The notes beneath the pieces were generated by a model. The model saw nothing but the letters and a program-made list of their open reading frames with translations. It made no database searches and was not told the origin of the DNA. Source: Heterotrichella gracilis (lineage: Eukaryota; Sar; Xanthophyceae; Tribonematales; Xanthonemataceae). From it: a stretch of DNA of 64,000 nt. This document shows, piece after piece, positions 13,076-25,600 of this stretch. The DNA is taken from NCBI GenBank assembly GCA_032358255.1, contig JAULBX010013318.1:62001-126000 (forward strand), in the 5' to 3' direction. Positions within the stretch are counted from its first letter, which is position 1. Each line of letters starts with the position of its first letter. Both the position numbers and the translations under genes were made by a program.

Positions 13076-16000
13076 ATGGGTCTCTCAACTCGCCAAGTTG
13101 AAGTGCAATTACTCACCGGGCTTTCTACACCTGCAGCTGCCAATGGTGCTGCCAATGGTGACCACAAGGGCGTGGAGGAGGAGGGGAGCACCTTGCCGGT
13201 GGAAAAGCAGGATGAGGATGATGACATTGTGGTGCGTGAGCTGGCGCATGCTGGGTGCCACGGGGGGTGTGGTATATGGGTGTCAGGCTGTAAGCTGCAT
13301 GACTTGCCTCTTGCTTCAAGAGCACAGTCAGACGGTGCGTGCCCCAGTGTTGCCAATTACTGTAGTGCATGGGGTGGTGTGCGTTGTTTGTGCCAGCTGG
13401 GATTGGGAGGTGCATAAACCACCGTGACCATTTTCCAGTTGGCTCCATTTTCAAAATGTGGCTCATCGATGTGGCTGCTGCTAAGTAATTGTCACAGCTA
13501 GTACTTGCCTATTAGCTAGCTCTGTTGCAGGAATGACTCGACTATCTAGTACTGATTGCACAATCCCTGGCATGCATTGCTTTCATGATCAACTATCAAT
13601 CAACTATTGTAAATTACTTTTCCTGGCATGCAATAGTTATATGCCCCCCCCGGTGCAGGCGCAACTGATGGCTGTCGACAATGAAGCTGAGGAAAACCAG
13701 GCGCGGGTGGAGCCGCAGGGGGATGACAAGGATGACCAACCAGGGGAGGAAGGCGGCAATCAGGGTGGAGGGGAGGTGGCGCCGGCCCAGGGGGGTGAGG
13801 CGGAGGCGGGTGGCGAGGGGGAGGTTGAGAAGGATGCGGTGGGCGGGGAGGCAATGGAGGTGGATGCTGCTGACAAGGTGGGTGGTGTGTCAATAGTGAT
13901 GGTGATGATCCTGCTGACACCAATATCAGGTGAAAGCCGTACAGGTCTTGGCATGATGCATACTGCCATGACCAAGAGACCAGGGTATGACTATACCATA
14001 TGCATGCATCTTGCAAGTCTTTGTCAGTCAGTACAGGCAGAATGCAGAATGTTCTGAATTGTGCCAGTACTAACTGAAAAAGAGTTGCAAGTTGCATACA
14101 TATGGTATGCATTGCAATTGGTGCGGACTGTTTTCACCTGAAGTTGGCGCACATGGCTGTGGCAGGGCTCATGGACTTGACGTTAAGCCCACAACGTGTA
14201 CACGGCATTTGCCTTGCTTACCAGCGGGGTTTGCATGCGTGCTGGAATTACTGCTCCTTTGTCCGTGCGATTTTTTCACCCCAAGGACAATCACGCTGAG
14301 TGCAGCATCGTGCTCTTATGAACACGCGCCCCCCATTTCCCACCACCACCACCCTTGCCTGCCCTCAGGAGGATGCGGCGGCAGACGCCGGGGATGACGA
14401 TGAGGCCGAGGCTGAGGATGTGGCTGCCGGTGAGGAGGAGGAGGAGGAGGAGGCACTAGGTGGGGCTGTGTGGCCGCTGGTGCACCTGATGGCATGGATG
14501 GGAGAAGGTGCAAGAGGTGCACACTGCACGCACACATGTCTAGGGCAGGGTGTGGGGCTTGGCCGCTCTTTGATGCAAGCATTGTAGGGTTGACTCTTTG
14601 GCAATGTAAATGCTGGTAATGTTGCCAGGTTAGTACCTACTGCACATGTTGTTCAAAGGTGTTCAAACTTTGATGACATGTGCATCAGGTGCCAAGTTGG
14701 CGACAATTTCAGCACTTACATTGTCAATGGCATGACAGTCAACTGGCTTTGCTGTGACCTTATGCATTGTTGTCTTGCTGCATCCTTACTCATGCCGTGA
14801 CCTGGGTGCACAACATGTTTCCACGTGTGAGCAGGGTGTCAGCATTATGGACATGATGCTAACCCTCACGCCTCTATGCAAATTCTATAACCCACCGCTC
14901 GTGTACAACTCTGCATCTGGAATGCAATGCAATTTGCAAGCAGTGTTAACTACCTGGTGTATGGACTACTTTGGTAGGGCCCAAGGGGCACATTTCTCAG
15001 AAGTTTTTCGAGTTACAGGCAGTTGCATTATAGCTGAATAATATGAATATCCAGAAGCATAGCTGGACTGGCAGTTGTGCAACTTTGAAGAGGTTGCCAA
15101 ATGGACCTCTTGAGCTCTGCCTTAGTTGACTCCAGTTGTGCGGCAACATGATTGCGTTGCAGCTGTATGCTGTCACTGGATTGCTGTACACCGTAGGCCC
15201 TTGCCATGCGCTCAAGGAAGCCCTAATTATGTGCATGCAGGTGTCGAGGAGGTAGATGCCGAGGAGGGCGACGAGGAGGAAGCAGCAGGGGAGGAGGAGG
15301 GTGGCGAGGATGAGGAAGAAGGGGAGGACGAGGAGGGTGACAAGGAAGCTGAGGCGGTGGAGGAGGTGGAGGAAGAGGAGGAGGAAGAAGAGGAGGAGGA
15401 AGATGAGGAGGAGGCTAAGCCTGCTGCCAAGAAGCAGAAGAAGGGAGAAAAGGGTGAGGGGTGTGTGCGGGGGGGGTACTAGTCAGCTGGCAATGTCAGC
15501 GGCTGACAGGCCTTGTGCACATGGGTTGGTATCACATGTCACAGTGTGGCACAAATCGCTCCCTGTTGCTGCATAGTACCTGATTGCCCCATCGCAATGT
15601 GTCCAGGAGGTTCAGCAACAAGAACGCCATACGCTGTGGATTTCAACAGCACACTCCTTCTCTCCTGTCCCCACTCCCCCACCCTGCTCTGCCTGTCACC
15701 CCACATCTCTTCCCCTGGGCAACCACACCGCAGCTTTCCCCTTGTCCTAACCCCATGTCCTGACCTCATGCCCCTCCTCCTAGCAGGTCAGACTGATGAG
15801 GAGAAGAAGGAGGCACGCAGCGCAGCAGCCAAGAAGGCAGCTGCCACCCGCAAGGCCAAGAAGGAGGCTGAGGAAGCCAAGGAGGTCAAGGGCAAGGGGG
15901 GCGGGGCAAAGGGGAAGAAGGAGGCAGCGGCTGAGGGGAGCAAGGGAAAGGGGAAGAAGGAGGGAGGGAAAGAGGCTGCAGACAAGAAGGGGAAGGCGGC

Positions 16001-17111
16001 AGGTACGTAGGGTTGGAGCAATGGATGCAATGTTGTGGGGTTCAGAAATAGGGTTGGAGGTTTACGAGAGGTGGTGTAACGAATTTGGAATACCCTAAAG
16101 GGTATAGGAGAAACAATTGAATAGCAAAATCGAACTTGTTTTCGAGATTTTATTTTCAAATTTCAGCCCAGGGGTTGAATTGTACAAGATGGCGTCTTCA
16201 GGAATCTGTAACTACATATATCTCAGGGTGCTTGCAAGCGCGTGCGCACCAGGGGGCGCACCTGCAAGTTGACAAATGGGACACAGCCAGCCGCACGCTT
16301 GCTCACCTGCATAACGCATGGCACAGCAGCAACCTGCACTGCATTGCCGATGCACCTCTGTTCCCCTCTCCCTTGCAGCCCCTGGGAAGGCCGCACCTGC
16401 TGCCGCCTCATCCGAGGTGGATGAGGAGTTAGACTCGTTCCAGAAGGCCAAGGAGCCTGCCCCCAAGGCCAAGGTGAAGAAGGGGAAGGAGACCAAGAAG
16501 GAGGAACCCAAGAAGTCGCATAAAAAGAAGGTCAGCGCCCCGGCAGCCAAGGAGGAGGCCACGCGCAAGGCACCCAGCAGGGCCACAAACCCCAAGGATG
16601 CGCCTGCAGCCAAGGGGAAGAAGGGCAAGGAGGCCGCTGGGGAGGATAAGGGTGCCAAGGATGGTGACAAAGTGAAGGCAGGCAAGGCGGGGGCAAAGGC
16701 ATCAGGTACGTGGGATTATCTTGGAGCTTGTGCATGGCTGGTGGTGCTTGACAATATTGCAATGACCAAACGTTGTCTTGGCCTGCTACTGACTGCCTTG
16801 GACGCATGCTGTAGCTAGGCATGCATTTGCATGGCCAACATGCACGGTCTGCACATTGTCCAAATGTGTCCTGAGGGAAATCGCATTCTGCATTTTGCAT
16901 ACATTGCAAAAAACAATTGGTGTGCTGAAAGCGTCAGTCTGATGACAACAGCAGCCTCTGACACTCCCCAATCCCCACATGTGCAGCCTCCCGCCCCGCT
17001 GAGGCCCGGAAGGCGTCTGCCCAGAAGGCCGCTGACACACGCAAGCGCAAGGCAGAGGAGGAGGAGGGCAAGAAGAAGGCACCAGCGAAGAAGGGGAAGG
17101 GAAAGGCGTGA
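13076..17111 (+). CDS. Highly charged low-complexity protein, acidic then Lys/Ala-rich (probable nuclear/chromatin protein)
   Basis: Seven exons join in phase: 13076-13231, 13659-13877, 14369-14459, 15241-15453, 15787-16002, 16379-16705 and 16987-17111. They give 448 residues from ATG (MGLSTRQVEVQLLTG) to TGA. Residues to about 225 are strongly acidic, with Glu runs in the exons at 14369 and 15241. From about residue 215 the protein turns Lys/Ala-rich (AAKKAAATRKAKKEAEEAK), like histone H1 tails or nucleolin. The motif A-x-K-A-A-x-T-R-K recurs near 15825-15860 and 17010-17045. No folded domain is visible. The charge pattern suggests a histone- or nucleic acid-binding nuclear protein, but this is inference from composition only. 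The third exon could instead end at 14429, a phase-equivalent GTGAGG donor. The start could also be the in-frame ATG at 13668. Confidence 0.7.
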
Positions 17112-17552
17112 GCAGGACGGGGGGGGCGTCAAGTGCTTAAGCATGAATTCAGGGCAATACATGCCCGCGGCACAATTAAGTTTGGTTTGCCAGTGATCTG
17201 GTGCCAGCTGATGATTAATGACTCATGATGATGCAAGCGCTCTTTCCAACTGACAGCTCCTTGGTACTACTTACCGGGGGTATTCACTCAACTGAATACT
17301 CATATGTATAGACAAAGTTCGTTTGACGTGGAGTCTCAAGTCATCATGCTCGTACTGTGACAGTGTAGGTTTGCCAAACCTGCTGAGCACCTGTACTAGA
17401 CTAATGAACCATGGCAATATTGACTCTTGAGGCAACTTTAAGTTAGTCGTTAACAAATATGGCTGTCAGACTCTGAGACGGTTGGTGGCCCAGCCTCGAG
17501 TGGAGATTTCCCGGTCACCTTGAGTGCCTCAGTGGCAGGGGAGTACTTCCGA

Positions 17553-17607
17553 AGTATAACAGGCGCGGAGGGCATGAACTTGAAGTGCTGCACGCGCCTG
17601 TTATACT
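17553..17607. repeat. Perfect 15-bp inverted repeat (foldback)
   Basis: AGTATAACAGGCGCG at 17553-17567 pairs perfectly with CGCGCCTGTTATACT at 17593-17607 across a 25-base loop. I see no target duplication. It could be a small MITE remnant or an RNA hairpin near the 3' end of one of the flanking transcripts. Confidence 0.6.
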
Positions 17608-17798
17608 CAGCAGACTATCTGGTGGTGCTGCATAAAATAAATAGACAAACTTGCAAGATCATGATCTTCCATTTAAAATCGAATGATCACCAGCTGTGAC
17701 GGGTCATTCAATGGCAATAATATTATTACATGGACTGCAATATCATATGTTATACTACAGTATTAACTTTTGTGCACTGTGACAGTGAAGCTGTCAGA

Positions 17799-17826
17799 TC
17801 TCACAGTTCGAACTCAGTCTGTGAGA
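17799..17826. repeat. Perfect 8-bp inverted repeat
   Basis: TCTCACAG at 17799-17806 and CTGTGAGA at 17819-17826 flank a GTTCGAA-like loop. It superficially resembles a tRNA T-arm, but the rest of a tRNA is absent. Confidence 0.4.
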
Positions 17827-18546
17827 CATGGCGCCGCCGGCGGTGCTCTGTACACGTGTCACACAGCGACACACATTGTTGTCATTAAATGTGACCGTGC
17901 TAAATGATCCATACCAGGCCGTGCCAAGCAGGCGCCTACAGCGCGCGCTGCACCAATTCTTGCATGGGTCAAATTGTGGGGCTGCCACGTTACTTGCAGA
18001 TGGTCTTGGTGCTCCATATGGTCTTGGTGCTCCATGCATGATGCCGTTGGCAGTCGGTCTGACCCGGGTGCCCCAGACAGATTGTTATGTTATCATAATG
18101 CACTACCAAGTGACTGTCGAAGCTTGTATAGCAAGTGCTTCTTTCTAGAAGAGCGTGCAAAACCCAGGGCCTGGCATGCCAATGAGGCCCAGAGGACTGA
18201 TGGAAAGCCGATGGCAACTGTTACAGCTGTATTGAGACAAGAGGTGATGCAATGGCCATGCTGAGGTCTGAAAACATCCTGGTAGATCACAGTACAAACG
18301 CCAACGCTGACAGATATCTAGAATCGCAAGCTGGCACAGGGCAAAACCAGAGTTTAACCTCTGTACCCCCAAGCCACATGCGCCTAGCCCCGAGCTGCCT
18401 GCCACCCATCACCCCTTCAGGGCTGCCGTCACTGGCCCAGCGGCTGGCCTGCATGCCACTGCACCCCAGGCGCAGCAACAACTCCCTTTCCTCCCCCCCC
18501 TGACTGATAGCAACGCCCCCACCCCCTGGCGTGACACTGTGTGCAT

Positions 18547-20595
18547 TCAGCGGGCGGGTCTACGCTGCTGCGCCAGCCCCCGGGGTGCCGCCTGGCCAGT
18601 GGGAGGGGGCGCCTCACCGCCACCGCCACCCAGGATCTGGAACACCTGGGAGAAGGGAGGTGGAGAAGAAAGTAGATAACCAACACCATGGAGGTGGGGC
18701 ATGGCTGGATGATGCCAAGCAGAGCATCCAAGTGTGGGCGGAAATGCCAACATGCATGGAGCCACAGGATACTCTGCGTCCTAAACCCTGAATGCTTCAA
18801 GGTACAGGTGGTGATGCGATCAAGCGTGGGGCTACTGAAAACCCCAAAACCCTACACCCTCAACCTAAACAGGTTTCAGTGACCATGCGCAAAGCCGCAA
18901 AAGTGAAGCGTGGACACAGGCAGCAGGCGTCGTCGCAGTTCATCAGTGCGCCACCGGTGGGCCGTGCTGCCCGGTGTGGGTATACTACGCTTCCATTAAT
19001 CTAAAGGGGGGACGGGGGGCTTTGTGTTTCGTGATGACATGCAAGTGGCCAGGGCAACGTACTATGATCCCCACTGGGAGCAGGAAGACCCAGTTGCGCT
19101 GCAGCCAGGTGCGCTCGTCAGGCGGGGGCGCGGCAGGCCTGTCCTCGCCCTCAGCGTCAGGTGAGGGGGCGCCACCCTGGGGCTGCTGCTGCTGCTGCAT
19201 GGAGCCTGCACACACGGCAGCCAATGGCATGGTAAATGCTTGCACATGGTTACCAGTTGCAGCAGTCAATGCATGCACGCCGCTGACAATTAGGTGGGAA
19301 CGGTGGTGTGGCTCTACCATTGTTCTGCCACATTGATCACACCGTGGCTAACCCACAAAAAAGGCACATTTGGCGCGAACACAGCACCATCGCTGTGCCC
19401 CCACCCCCGACTCACCCCCTGCCGCTTGGTCCACCAGCGCCGCCTGGCCCTTGAGCAGGGGGGCCTTGTAAGCGGTGCTCACCACCACAGGCACCTGCAC
19501 GTGTTGTGGCAGGTTGAGACATGATTCATGCATGTACACGTACAGCTATTATTGGGCCAACTGGGCAGCCACGTAGTCACTGGCAGCGCAAGTCTTGGTG
19601 GTGTTGGGGGTAGGGGAAGCCAGGTAGCCTCAACAGTGACACGCACCCGGGCAGCAAGCATGGTCACGCCTTCCACTTAACACCAGTCTTGCCACCACAG
19701 GTGGCATGCTACCCATGTCAATAATACCCGCATGGCTCCAGGTTCACCCACGGGCCAGGACGGAAACATTGTGCTGGCGATAGCCCTAGTATGATGCAAA
19801 CGCCACCGCCGCCCCGCCCACCGCCTACAGCAGGCTAGACGAACACAGCCTCCAGCAGGAGCCGTACCTCTGTTTCCCACACCCCATCACCGCCCTTGCA
19901 CCCGCCCGGCGGCACCCCGTGCTGCATGGCGCTGATGGTGTCGCCGGTGGTGGTGTGCAGCCACAGGTGCTCGCCGGACTTCACGCACGCTGCTGGTGCG
20001 TATGCTTGCACCCGTGGGCTGGAGGGGTCCAGCGGGTTGGAGGGCACCCGCAGCTGGTAGAACCTAGGCAAGGGTGTGGGGAGGGCTGGGGTGAGGGCGG
20101 GAAAGGTGGCATGCCCGGTATGCTTCCTTTCCTCGGAAAATGTAGATTGGACCGTGATACAGAGGCTTAGAAGTTGTGTTGGATTGGATACCGCGTGACT
20201 CCCTGTGGTTGGTATGCAGTATGGGCACCCACCCTCCGGTTGCCACCATGCGCTCCAGTGCCTGCTGCTGCTTGCCATCCAGCTGCTTGCGCTCAAACAG
20301 GAGCACAGTCTTGCCCTTCATCTGCACCAGGGGACATCGAGTTGTGCACACACAGCCTGTTTAGGGATAGGTGGGCTTGTAGCGCGCCTACCAAGGTCTG
20401 GCAGCAATTGATGACTAGGTTGCAGATATCTCAAACTTTCTGGCGGATATGAGTTGACCGCACCTGTGGCACTTCATCAGGAGTTGTGATTGTCCCTGCT
20501 GGGAAGAAGTTGCCGTCCCCAAAGGCGTGCTCCACAAGCACATCTGGCAGAGACTGTGCAAGGCCCAGCAGCGCTAGCAAAGCTAGAGCCCACAT
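18547..20595 (-). CDS. EMC10: ER membrane protein complex subunit 10
   Basis: EMC10 is a subunit of the EMC insertase, which inserts transmembrane helices and tail anchors at the ER. Six minus-strand exons join in phase: 20464-20595, 20233-20321, 19868-20063, 19416-19494, 19063-19205 and 18547-18645. They encode 245 residues, against about 250-260 usual. The N-terminus MWALALLALLGLAQS is a clear signal peptide. The exon at 20233 carries ERKQLDGKQQQALERMVATG, matching the QRQLSEEERGRL stretch of the family. The next exon has YQLRVPSNP and the family signature HGVPPGGCKG. A Gln/Pro-rich linker leads to the membrane helix WLQRNWVFLLPVGII-VFQIL (about residues 199-218), followed by a short Gly/Pro tail. 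The gene is divergent from TRAPPC6, with 493 bp between the start codons. Confidence 0.88.
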
Positions 20596-21088
20596 ACTGC
20601 TGGACTTGCGGGAGTGGTTGCAGTTCAAGGCTACTACGAGGCCAGCATGCAGAGGCCAGAACTGCTGAAGGGATCAGAGGAGCGCTTGTTGAACGCCCAC
20701 ATGCATATAATTACCTTTATATGCATGCATGTACGGCAATGGGCAGTCAAGGCCGGTGGACTGAGCTACCCCAAACTAGCGCTTGATACAGCAATGCACA
20801 GAGGATATGCTGATAAAGCACTGCATGTGCTACTGGCCCGGCTATCTATACTTGACAATGTGATGTGGGAAGTGACCCTTGGCGGTCAGTGGAGTGTGGC
20901 TGTTTCACGTTCCCCTATAGATACGCGTAAACTTTGACCTCAACAGATTTTGGCCATACATTTCTCTCCTCAGTCGGTCGACAGCGCAGCACGTTGCAAG
21001 CGCGTCGATGCAGCGAAGTTCAGGGACGCATGTACCATGCATATATGCATGCATTGTGTCCAGTTTGCCCTGATGCACTGACTGAGAT
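20596..21088. promoter_or_regulatory. Shared EMC10/TRAPPC6 divergent upstream region
   Basis: The 493 bp between the two ATGs must hold the 5' UTRs and promoters of both genes. I see no defined TATA box or other motif. A bidirectional promoter is inferred from layout only. Confidence 0.4.
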
Positions 21089-21601
21089 ATGGTCAAGGGC
21101 CGTGAGGTGGCTGAAAGCTGCCTTGAATACGTTCTTATCGAGCTCTCCCACTACTGCACCTCGAGGAGTGTTGGCCCTCCAGCAGCAGCGACCATCGAGG
21201 CCATCGGCTTTCGTGTGGGCAGGCAGCTTGCTGAACGGTACACTAAGGACAAGCCCAAGATAGCAGAGCAGCTGGAGATAGTGAAATTCATCTGCAAGGA
21301 CTTCTGGGGCGAGGTGTTCAAGAAGCAGATCGACAACCTGCGGACCAACCACCGGGGCACCTTCGTGCTCAAGGACAATACCTTCCGATGGCTCATGAAG
21401 ATGTCCCAAGACGCGTCAGAAGAGCCGGCCATCAACGCCCCAGAGGTCCAGGAGATCGCCAAGAACTACCTGCACCTGCCGTGTGCGGTGATCAGGGGTG
21501 CGCTGTACCAGCTTGGGCTTGAGTGCACGGTGACCGCAGATGCCACCAACATGCCTGTGTGCGAGTTCACAGTCAACATCAAGTCCAAGCAGCCACTGTG
21601 A
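21089..21601 (+). CDS. TRS33: TRAPP complex subunit 6 (TRAPPC6/Trs33)
   Basis: This is a Bet3-superfamily subunit of the TRAPP tethering/Rab-GEF complexes that act in ER-Golgi and Golgi traffic. It is one uninterrupted exon of 170 residues from ATG at 21089 to TGA, the usual length for the family (about 160-175). Matches to the family are the block GFRVGRQLAERYTKD, then KFICKDFWGEVFKKQIDNLR and TNHRGTFVL. Toward the C-terminus are IRGALYQLGLECTVTA and MPVCEFTV. It is notable as the only intronless gene in an otherwise intron-rich window. A TGTAA element lies at 21976, about 375 bases past the stop. Confidence 0.95.
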   Translation: MVKGREVAESCLEYVLIELSHYCTSRSVGPPAAATIEAIGFRVGRQLAERYTKDKPKIAEQLEIVKFICKDFWGEVFKKQIDNLRTNHRGTFVLKDNTFRWLMKMSQDASEEPAINAPEVQEIAKNYLHLPCAVIRGALYQLGLECTVTADATNMPVCEFTVNIKSKQPL

Positions 21602-22652
21602 TGGAGCACCAAGGGCTGGTGGCTCCAGGCACGTGTGGCAGCAGTAGTTTGGAGGCTTGCCAGCAACACCAGCAGCCAGGAGGAGTGGCCCTTGCATGCC
21701 GTTGTTGGGCCGCTGTGAGGGAAGGGCAGAGCTGTGGTTTCATACAGCAACTCCAGCCTGTATCTTGAGAGGGTGTTCATTCCTTGGCATCGCTGTTGAA
21801 CATGTCTTTTGGCTCTGCATACTGCAAGTCTTATCCATATTGTTCTCATGTTTTCTGTACCATTGTGCGTTTGCTGCAAGCTCCCTTGCCCAACTACTAC
21901 CGAGTCCACCTATTTTGAACCAACCCACTGCCATTATGGCTGGCTTGACACACACCCAATGCACGGGCACTATGCTGTAACAGCTTTGATGCAAGCTTGA
22001 TACTGGGCACCTGTCTAGCAGTGAATGTGTCCCTCTGCCCCAGGACGAAGCTAGTGGCCAAGCCACTAATACAATCAAAGTTGCCATCAAGTTGACAGCA
22101 CTTGACCAGTACGCATGTAATACCTGGGTATTGGTTGGGCAAGTCATTACAGAAGCCTCCAATATATTTGTGCTTGAAATGCATGACATGACATTCCACA
22201 CCTGTAAAAACGCCATCCTGCAAGCAGCCTTGTAAGCTGCAAACCCTCAGCAATGCGTGCACTCAATCTGCTGCTTACACGTAGCCGCTCAAAACCTTTT
22301 TAGAGCCTGGTGCAATACCGACCCGCAAGCTATTTTGGACACCAAAACCTGCACCTGGGGACCTATATAGATGGAGCTGCCCAACACTGTCAGCAACAAA
22401 AAGCTCAGCATTGACTGCCACCAATGCCCATGCCACCACTCATCAGCTCCCACTGTTGTCCCACCAGCTCAGTCTGCTGCCACCACTAAACACCGCAGCT
22501 GCCAGTGGGCCACTAGTGCGCCAGCGGCACCCACACCACATCACCTCCCCAGGCAATGGAACGGCCGCCCCAGCCGCCCACTGCCCCGCCACCCTTCCTC
22601 CTTGTCTCCCAATCACCCGTGGGGGTTCACTCCCCTTCTCAGCAGTACGCGC
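21602..22652. other. Convergent intergenic region TRAPPC6/HSP60
   Basis: This contains the 3' UTRs of two convergent genes. I see no additional gene or clear repeat. Confidence 0.5.
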
Positions 22653-25600
22653 TCAGTACATGCCGTCCATGCCGCCCATGCCCCCCATGGGTGGGCCTGA
22701 GGGTGCCTTAGTGTCCTGTGCCTCCACCACTATTGCCTCGCTGGTGGTCAGCAGGGAGGCAACGCTGGCGGCGTCAAGCAGGGCGGTGCGAACAACCTGC
22801 GGGCGAAAGGAGTGCGTGGGTGAGTAGGCAGGGAAAGGGAGAGGAGGCTTGGGGAGAGATGCTAGGTGTCACGGAGATGTATGTGGGCATGACTGTAGCG
22901 CGTGGCCACAGGGGCAAAGTCAGTATGGATGCAGGTTGGAGGGGTTTAAGGGCAAGGGGGGACGGCAGTGATGCGGATGCAGTGGCGTGGAGACATGCAG
23001 GCCAATGTCCACCTGCGCGTGAAGCAGTTCCATCAACCTACGGGCTCAAAATGCCACACGCCCACACACAGCACTTGCTCAGCCACTGTACAGTGCACAG
23101 CCTGCACCACTTGGAGGTGGTTCACACAACAATACCCAGCCCCGTGCGCCCACCCATGATTCCCAGACGTGCCCACACACACCCCACACGTACCACACAT
23201 GGCCACCCCCCACCACATGTACCCCACGCGGCCCCGCCCCTCACCTTGAGTGGGTCGATAATCCCTGCCAGCACCAGATCCTGGTACTCCCCAGTGGCTG
23301 CGTTGTACCCCCACCCCGGACCCTTGTCGGCCTCAAGCAGCTTGCCCACAACCACAGCGCCCTCCACGCCGGCGTTGTTGGAGATGGTTTGCGCTGGCAC
23401 ACGCAGCGCGCGCTGCACGATGCCCACGCCCACCTGCTGGTCGAACACTGACAGGCCCTCCTTCACTGCGTCCAGGCCTCTGCTGGCGTACAGCAGGGCG
23501 CAGCCGCCACCTGCAAGGGGGGAGGGGGGAGGCGGAGTTTAGTGGGGCATAATGGTGCGGGGTTTGAGGAGCATAACATACCGTCCAAGCGTAACAGCAT
23601 GCATGATTTGGTGTGCAAGTTCAATACAATAAATAAATGAATCATTTGAATTTAATGTATTTTTGTAATAATTGTTATCTTTTTGATACGCTTTTTTTTT
23701 TGATACGCTATATGTTGTGATTTACAAATTTTGCACATTTTTTGTCCAGGACAGCTCCTCCACTGATATATTTTAAGTCCTCCTGTCCCCACCTGGCCCC
23801 CACCCACCTGGCACAATCCCCTCCTCCACCGCCGCCTTTGTTGCATTGAGTGCGTCCACCACCCTGTCCTTCTTCTCGCCCACCTCAACCTCGCTGGCAC
23901 CGCCAACCTTGAGCACAGCCACGCCGCCGGACAGCTTGGCTAACCGCTCCTGAAGCTTCTCCCTGGGAAGGGTGGGGTTGGGGAGGCGGAGGTCAGGTGG
24001 TGAAAGGGGTGTGTGTGTGGGAGGAGAGGTGCACAAGGGGAGGGGGGCGGAGCGATGTGTGGGGTACATGCGGTCTTGGAACTGGACTGCCACTACACTG
24101 GTAACCAGATTACATAATTTCCAATACTCTCACGCCCGATAACAGTCTCCGAGCAAGCAATCCAAACTAGATTGCATAAAATCAGATTACATAATTTCCA
24201 AAACTCATATTGCATGCCATCATATTTCCACTGTTGTGGATCCACGTGACGTGAGAATGAGGACACCGATAAAAATCACCCCCTCTAACTCCAAACGTTT
24301 AGGGTGTAGGATTCAAGGTTCAAGGGTTCCACCCAACCTGTCATAGTCCGACGTCGACGTGTCCACCATCTCCTTGATCTGCTCGCACCGCTCCCCGATT
24401 GCCTCCTTTGCGCCTCCCCCGTTGAGCAGTATTGTGTCGTCCTTGCTGATGGTCACCTTCTTGGCGCTGCCCAGGTACTCAAGCCCAACCTTCTCAAGCT
24501 TCACGCCAAGCTCCTCACTCACAACCTGAAGAGCAAATACACCAGGGTATTAACTAATATTTAGTAAAGTATCATAGAAATAAAATTTCAATCGTACATA
24601 TTTTAATGAACAATTGAATAACATCTTGTCCCGAGGTAAATGCTGTGAGTGTGTGCGAGATAGAGAGTCTGTGCCTCTTCGGCCCCAGCGCAATGTGTGA
24701 GCACAGCAGATGGCGGGCAACGGTCATGCCAACCAGTACCCCCATTCCCTCTCCCCCCTGCCCCTGCCCCTTCGCCCCCACCTGTCCCCCCGTCAGCACC
24801 GCGATGTCCTGCAGGTTGTTCTTGCGGTTCTCGCCAAACCCAGGCGCCTTCACTGCGCACACCTTGAGACCAGCGCGGACCTGCGGGGGGGCAAAAGCAT
24901 GAGGAAAGGTCACAAACAGGAACATTATTTGCACCATCTGGCTCTCCGACATGTAACGGAAGTGTATGTGTGATCAATGCCTAGGGAGATGCCACATGAG
25001 CAACAATGGGCAGGGGACTCCCCCAAACAGCAGTCATGCGATGCATTGCCAACCTGCATGCCATGTCATCCTCCAAAAGATATTACCCCACAACAACAAC
25101 ACCATAAGCCAGTAGCCACACAGTGCATGCAATGACCATGCAGGCGGCGCCATCACCCTTCCAACATCCACCCACCTTGTTGACAATGAGTGTTGCCAGT
25201 GCCTCGCTCTCCACATCCTCTGCGATGATGAGCAGGGGGCGCTGCGTCTTCAGCACCTGCTCCAACACAGGGATGATGGTGGCCAGGCTGCGGGAGGAGG
25301 GGGGAGGGGGTCAGTAGTGCGGGGATGGTGTTTATGGAGTGGGCGGCGGCGGCATGTTTGTAAAGGGTGGTGTGTATTGAGGAGAGGACCATGTGGATGT
25401 GGGTGGATGTGGATGTGGGTGTGCACCCACCGGCTGATGGCCAGGGGAGGTATGCAGTGGCCAGCCAAGGGAGGCGCTATGCCTTGCCAATGCTCTTTAA
25501 CACACCCTACCCTCATCCCCGGCGCCCATCTACCCCTCGCCCCCACTCACCCTGAGATCTTCTTCTCAAAGATGAGTATGTATGGATCCTCCAGCTCGCA

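Larger units (their letters stand above)
17112..18546. other. Convergent intergenic region with inverted repeats
   Basis: This 1.4 kb separates the 3' ends of the charged-protein gene (+) and EMC10 (-). I see no gene in it. It holds the inverted repeats at 17553-17607 and 17799-17826. Confidence 0.5.

Noticed and set aside
17795-17830. T-arm-like GTTCGAA hairpin
   Set aside because: No A-box or acceptor stem at the right distance; treated as a simple inverted repeat.
18142-18149. Second TTCTAGAA heat-shock-element core
   Set aside because: Lies past the 3' end of EMC10 with no plausible target; shows how easily the 8-mer arises by chance.
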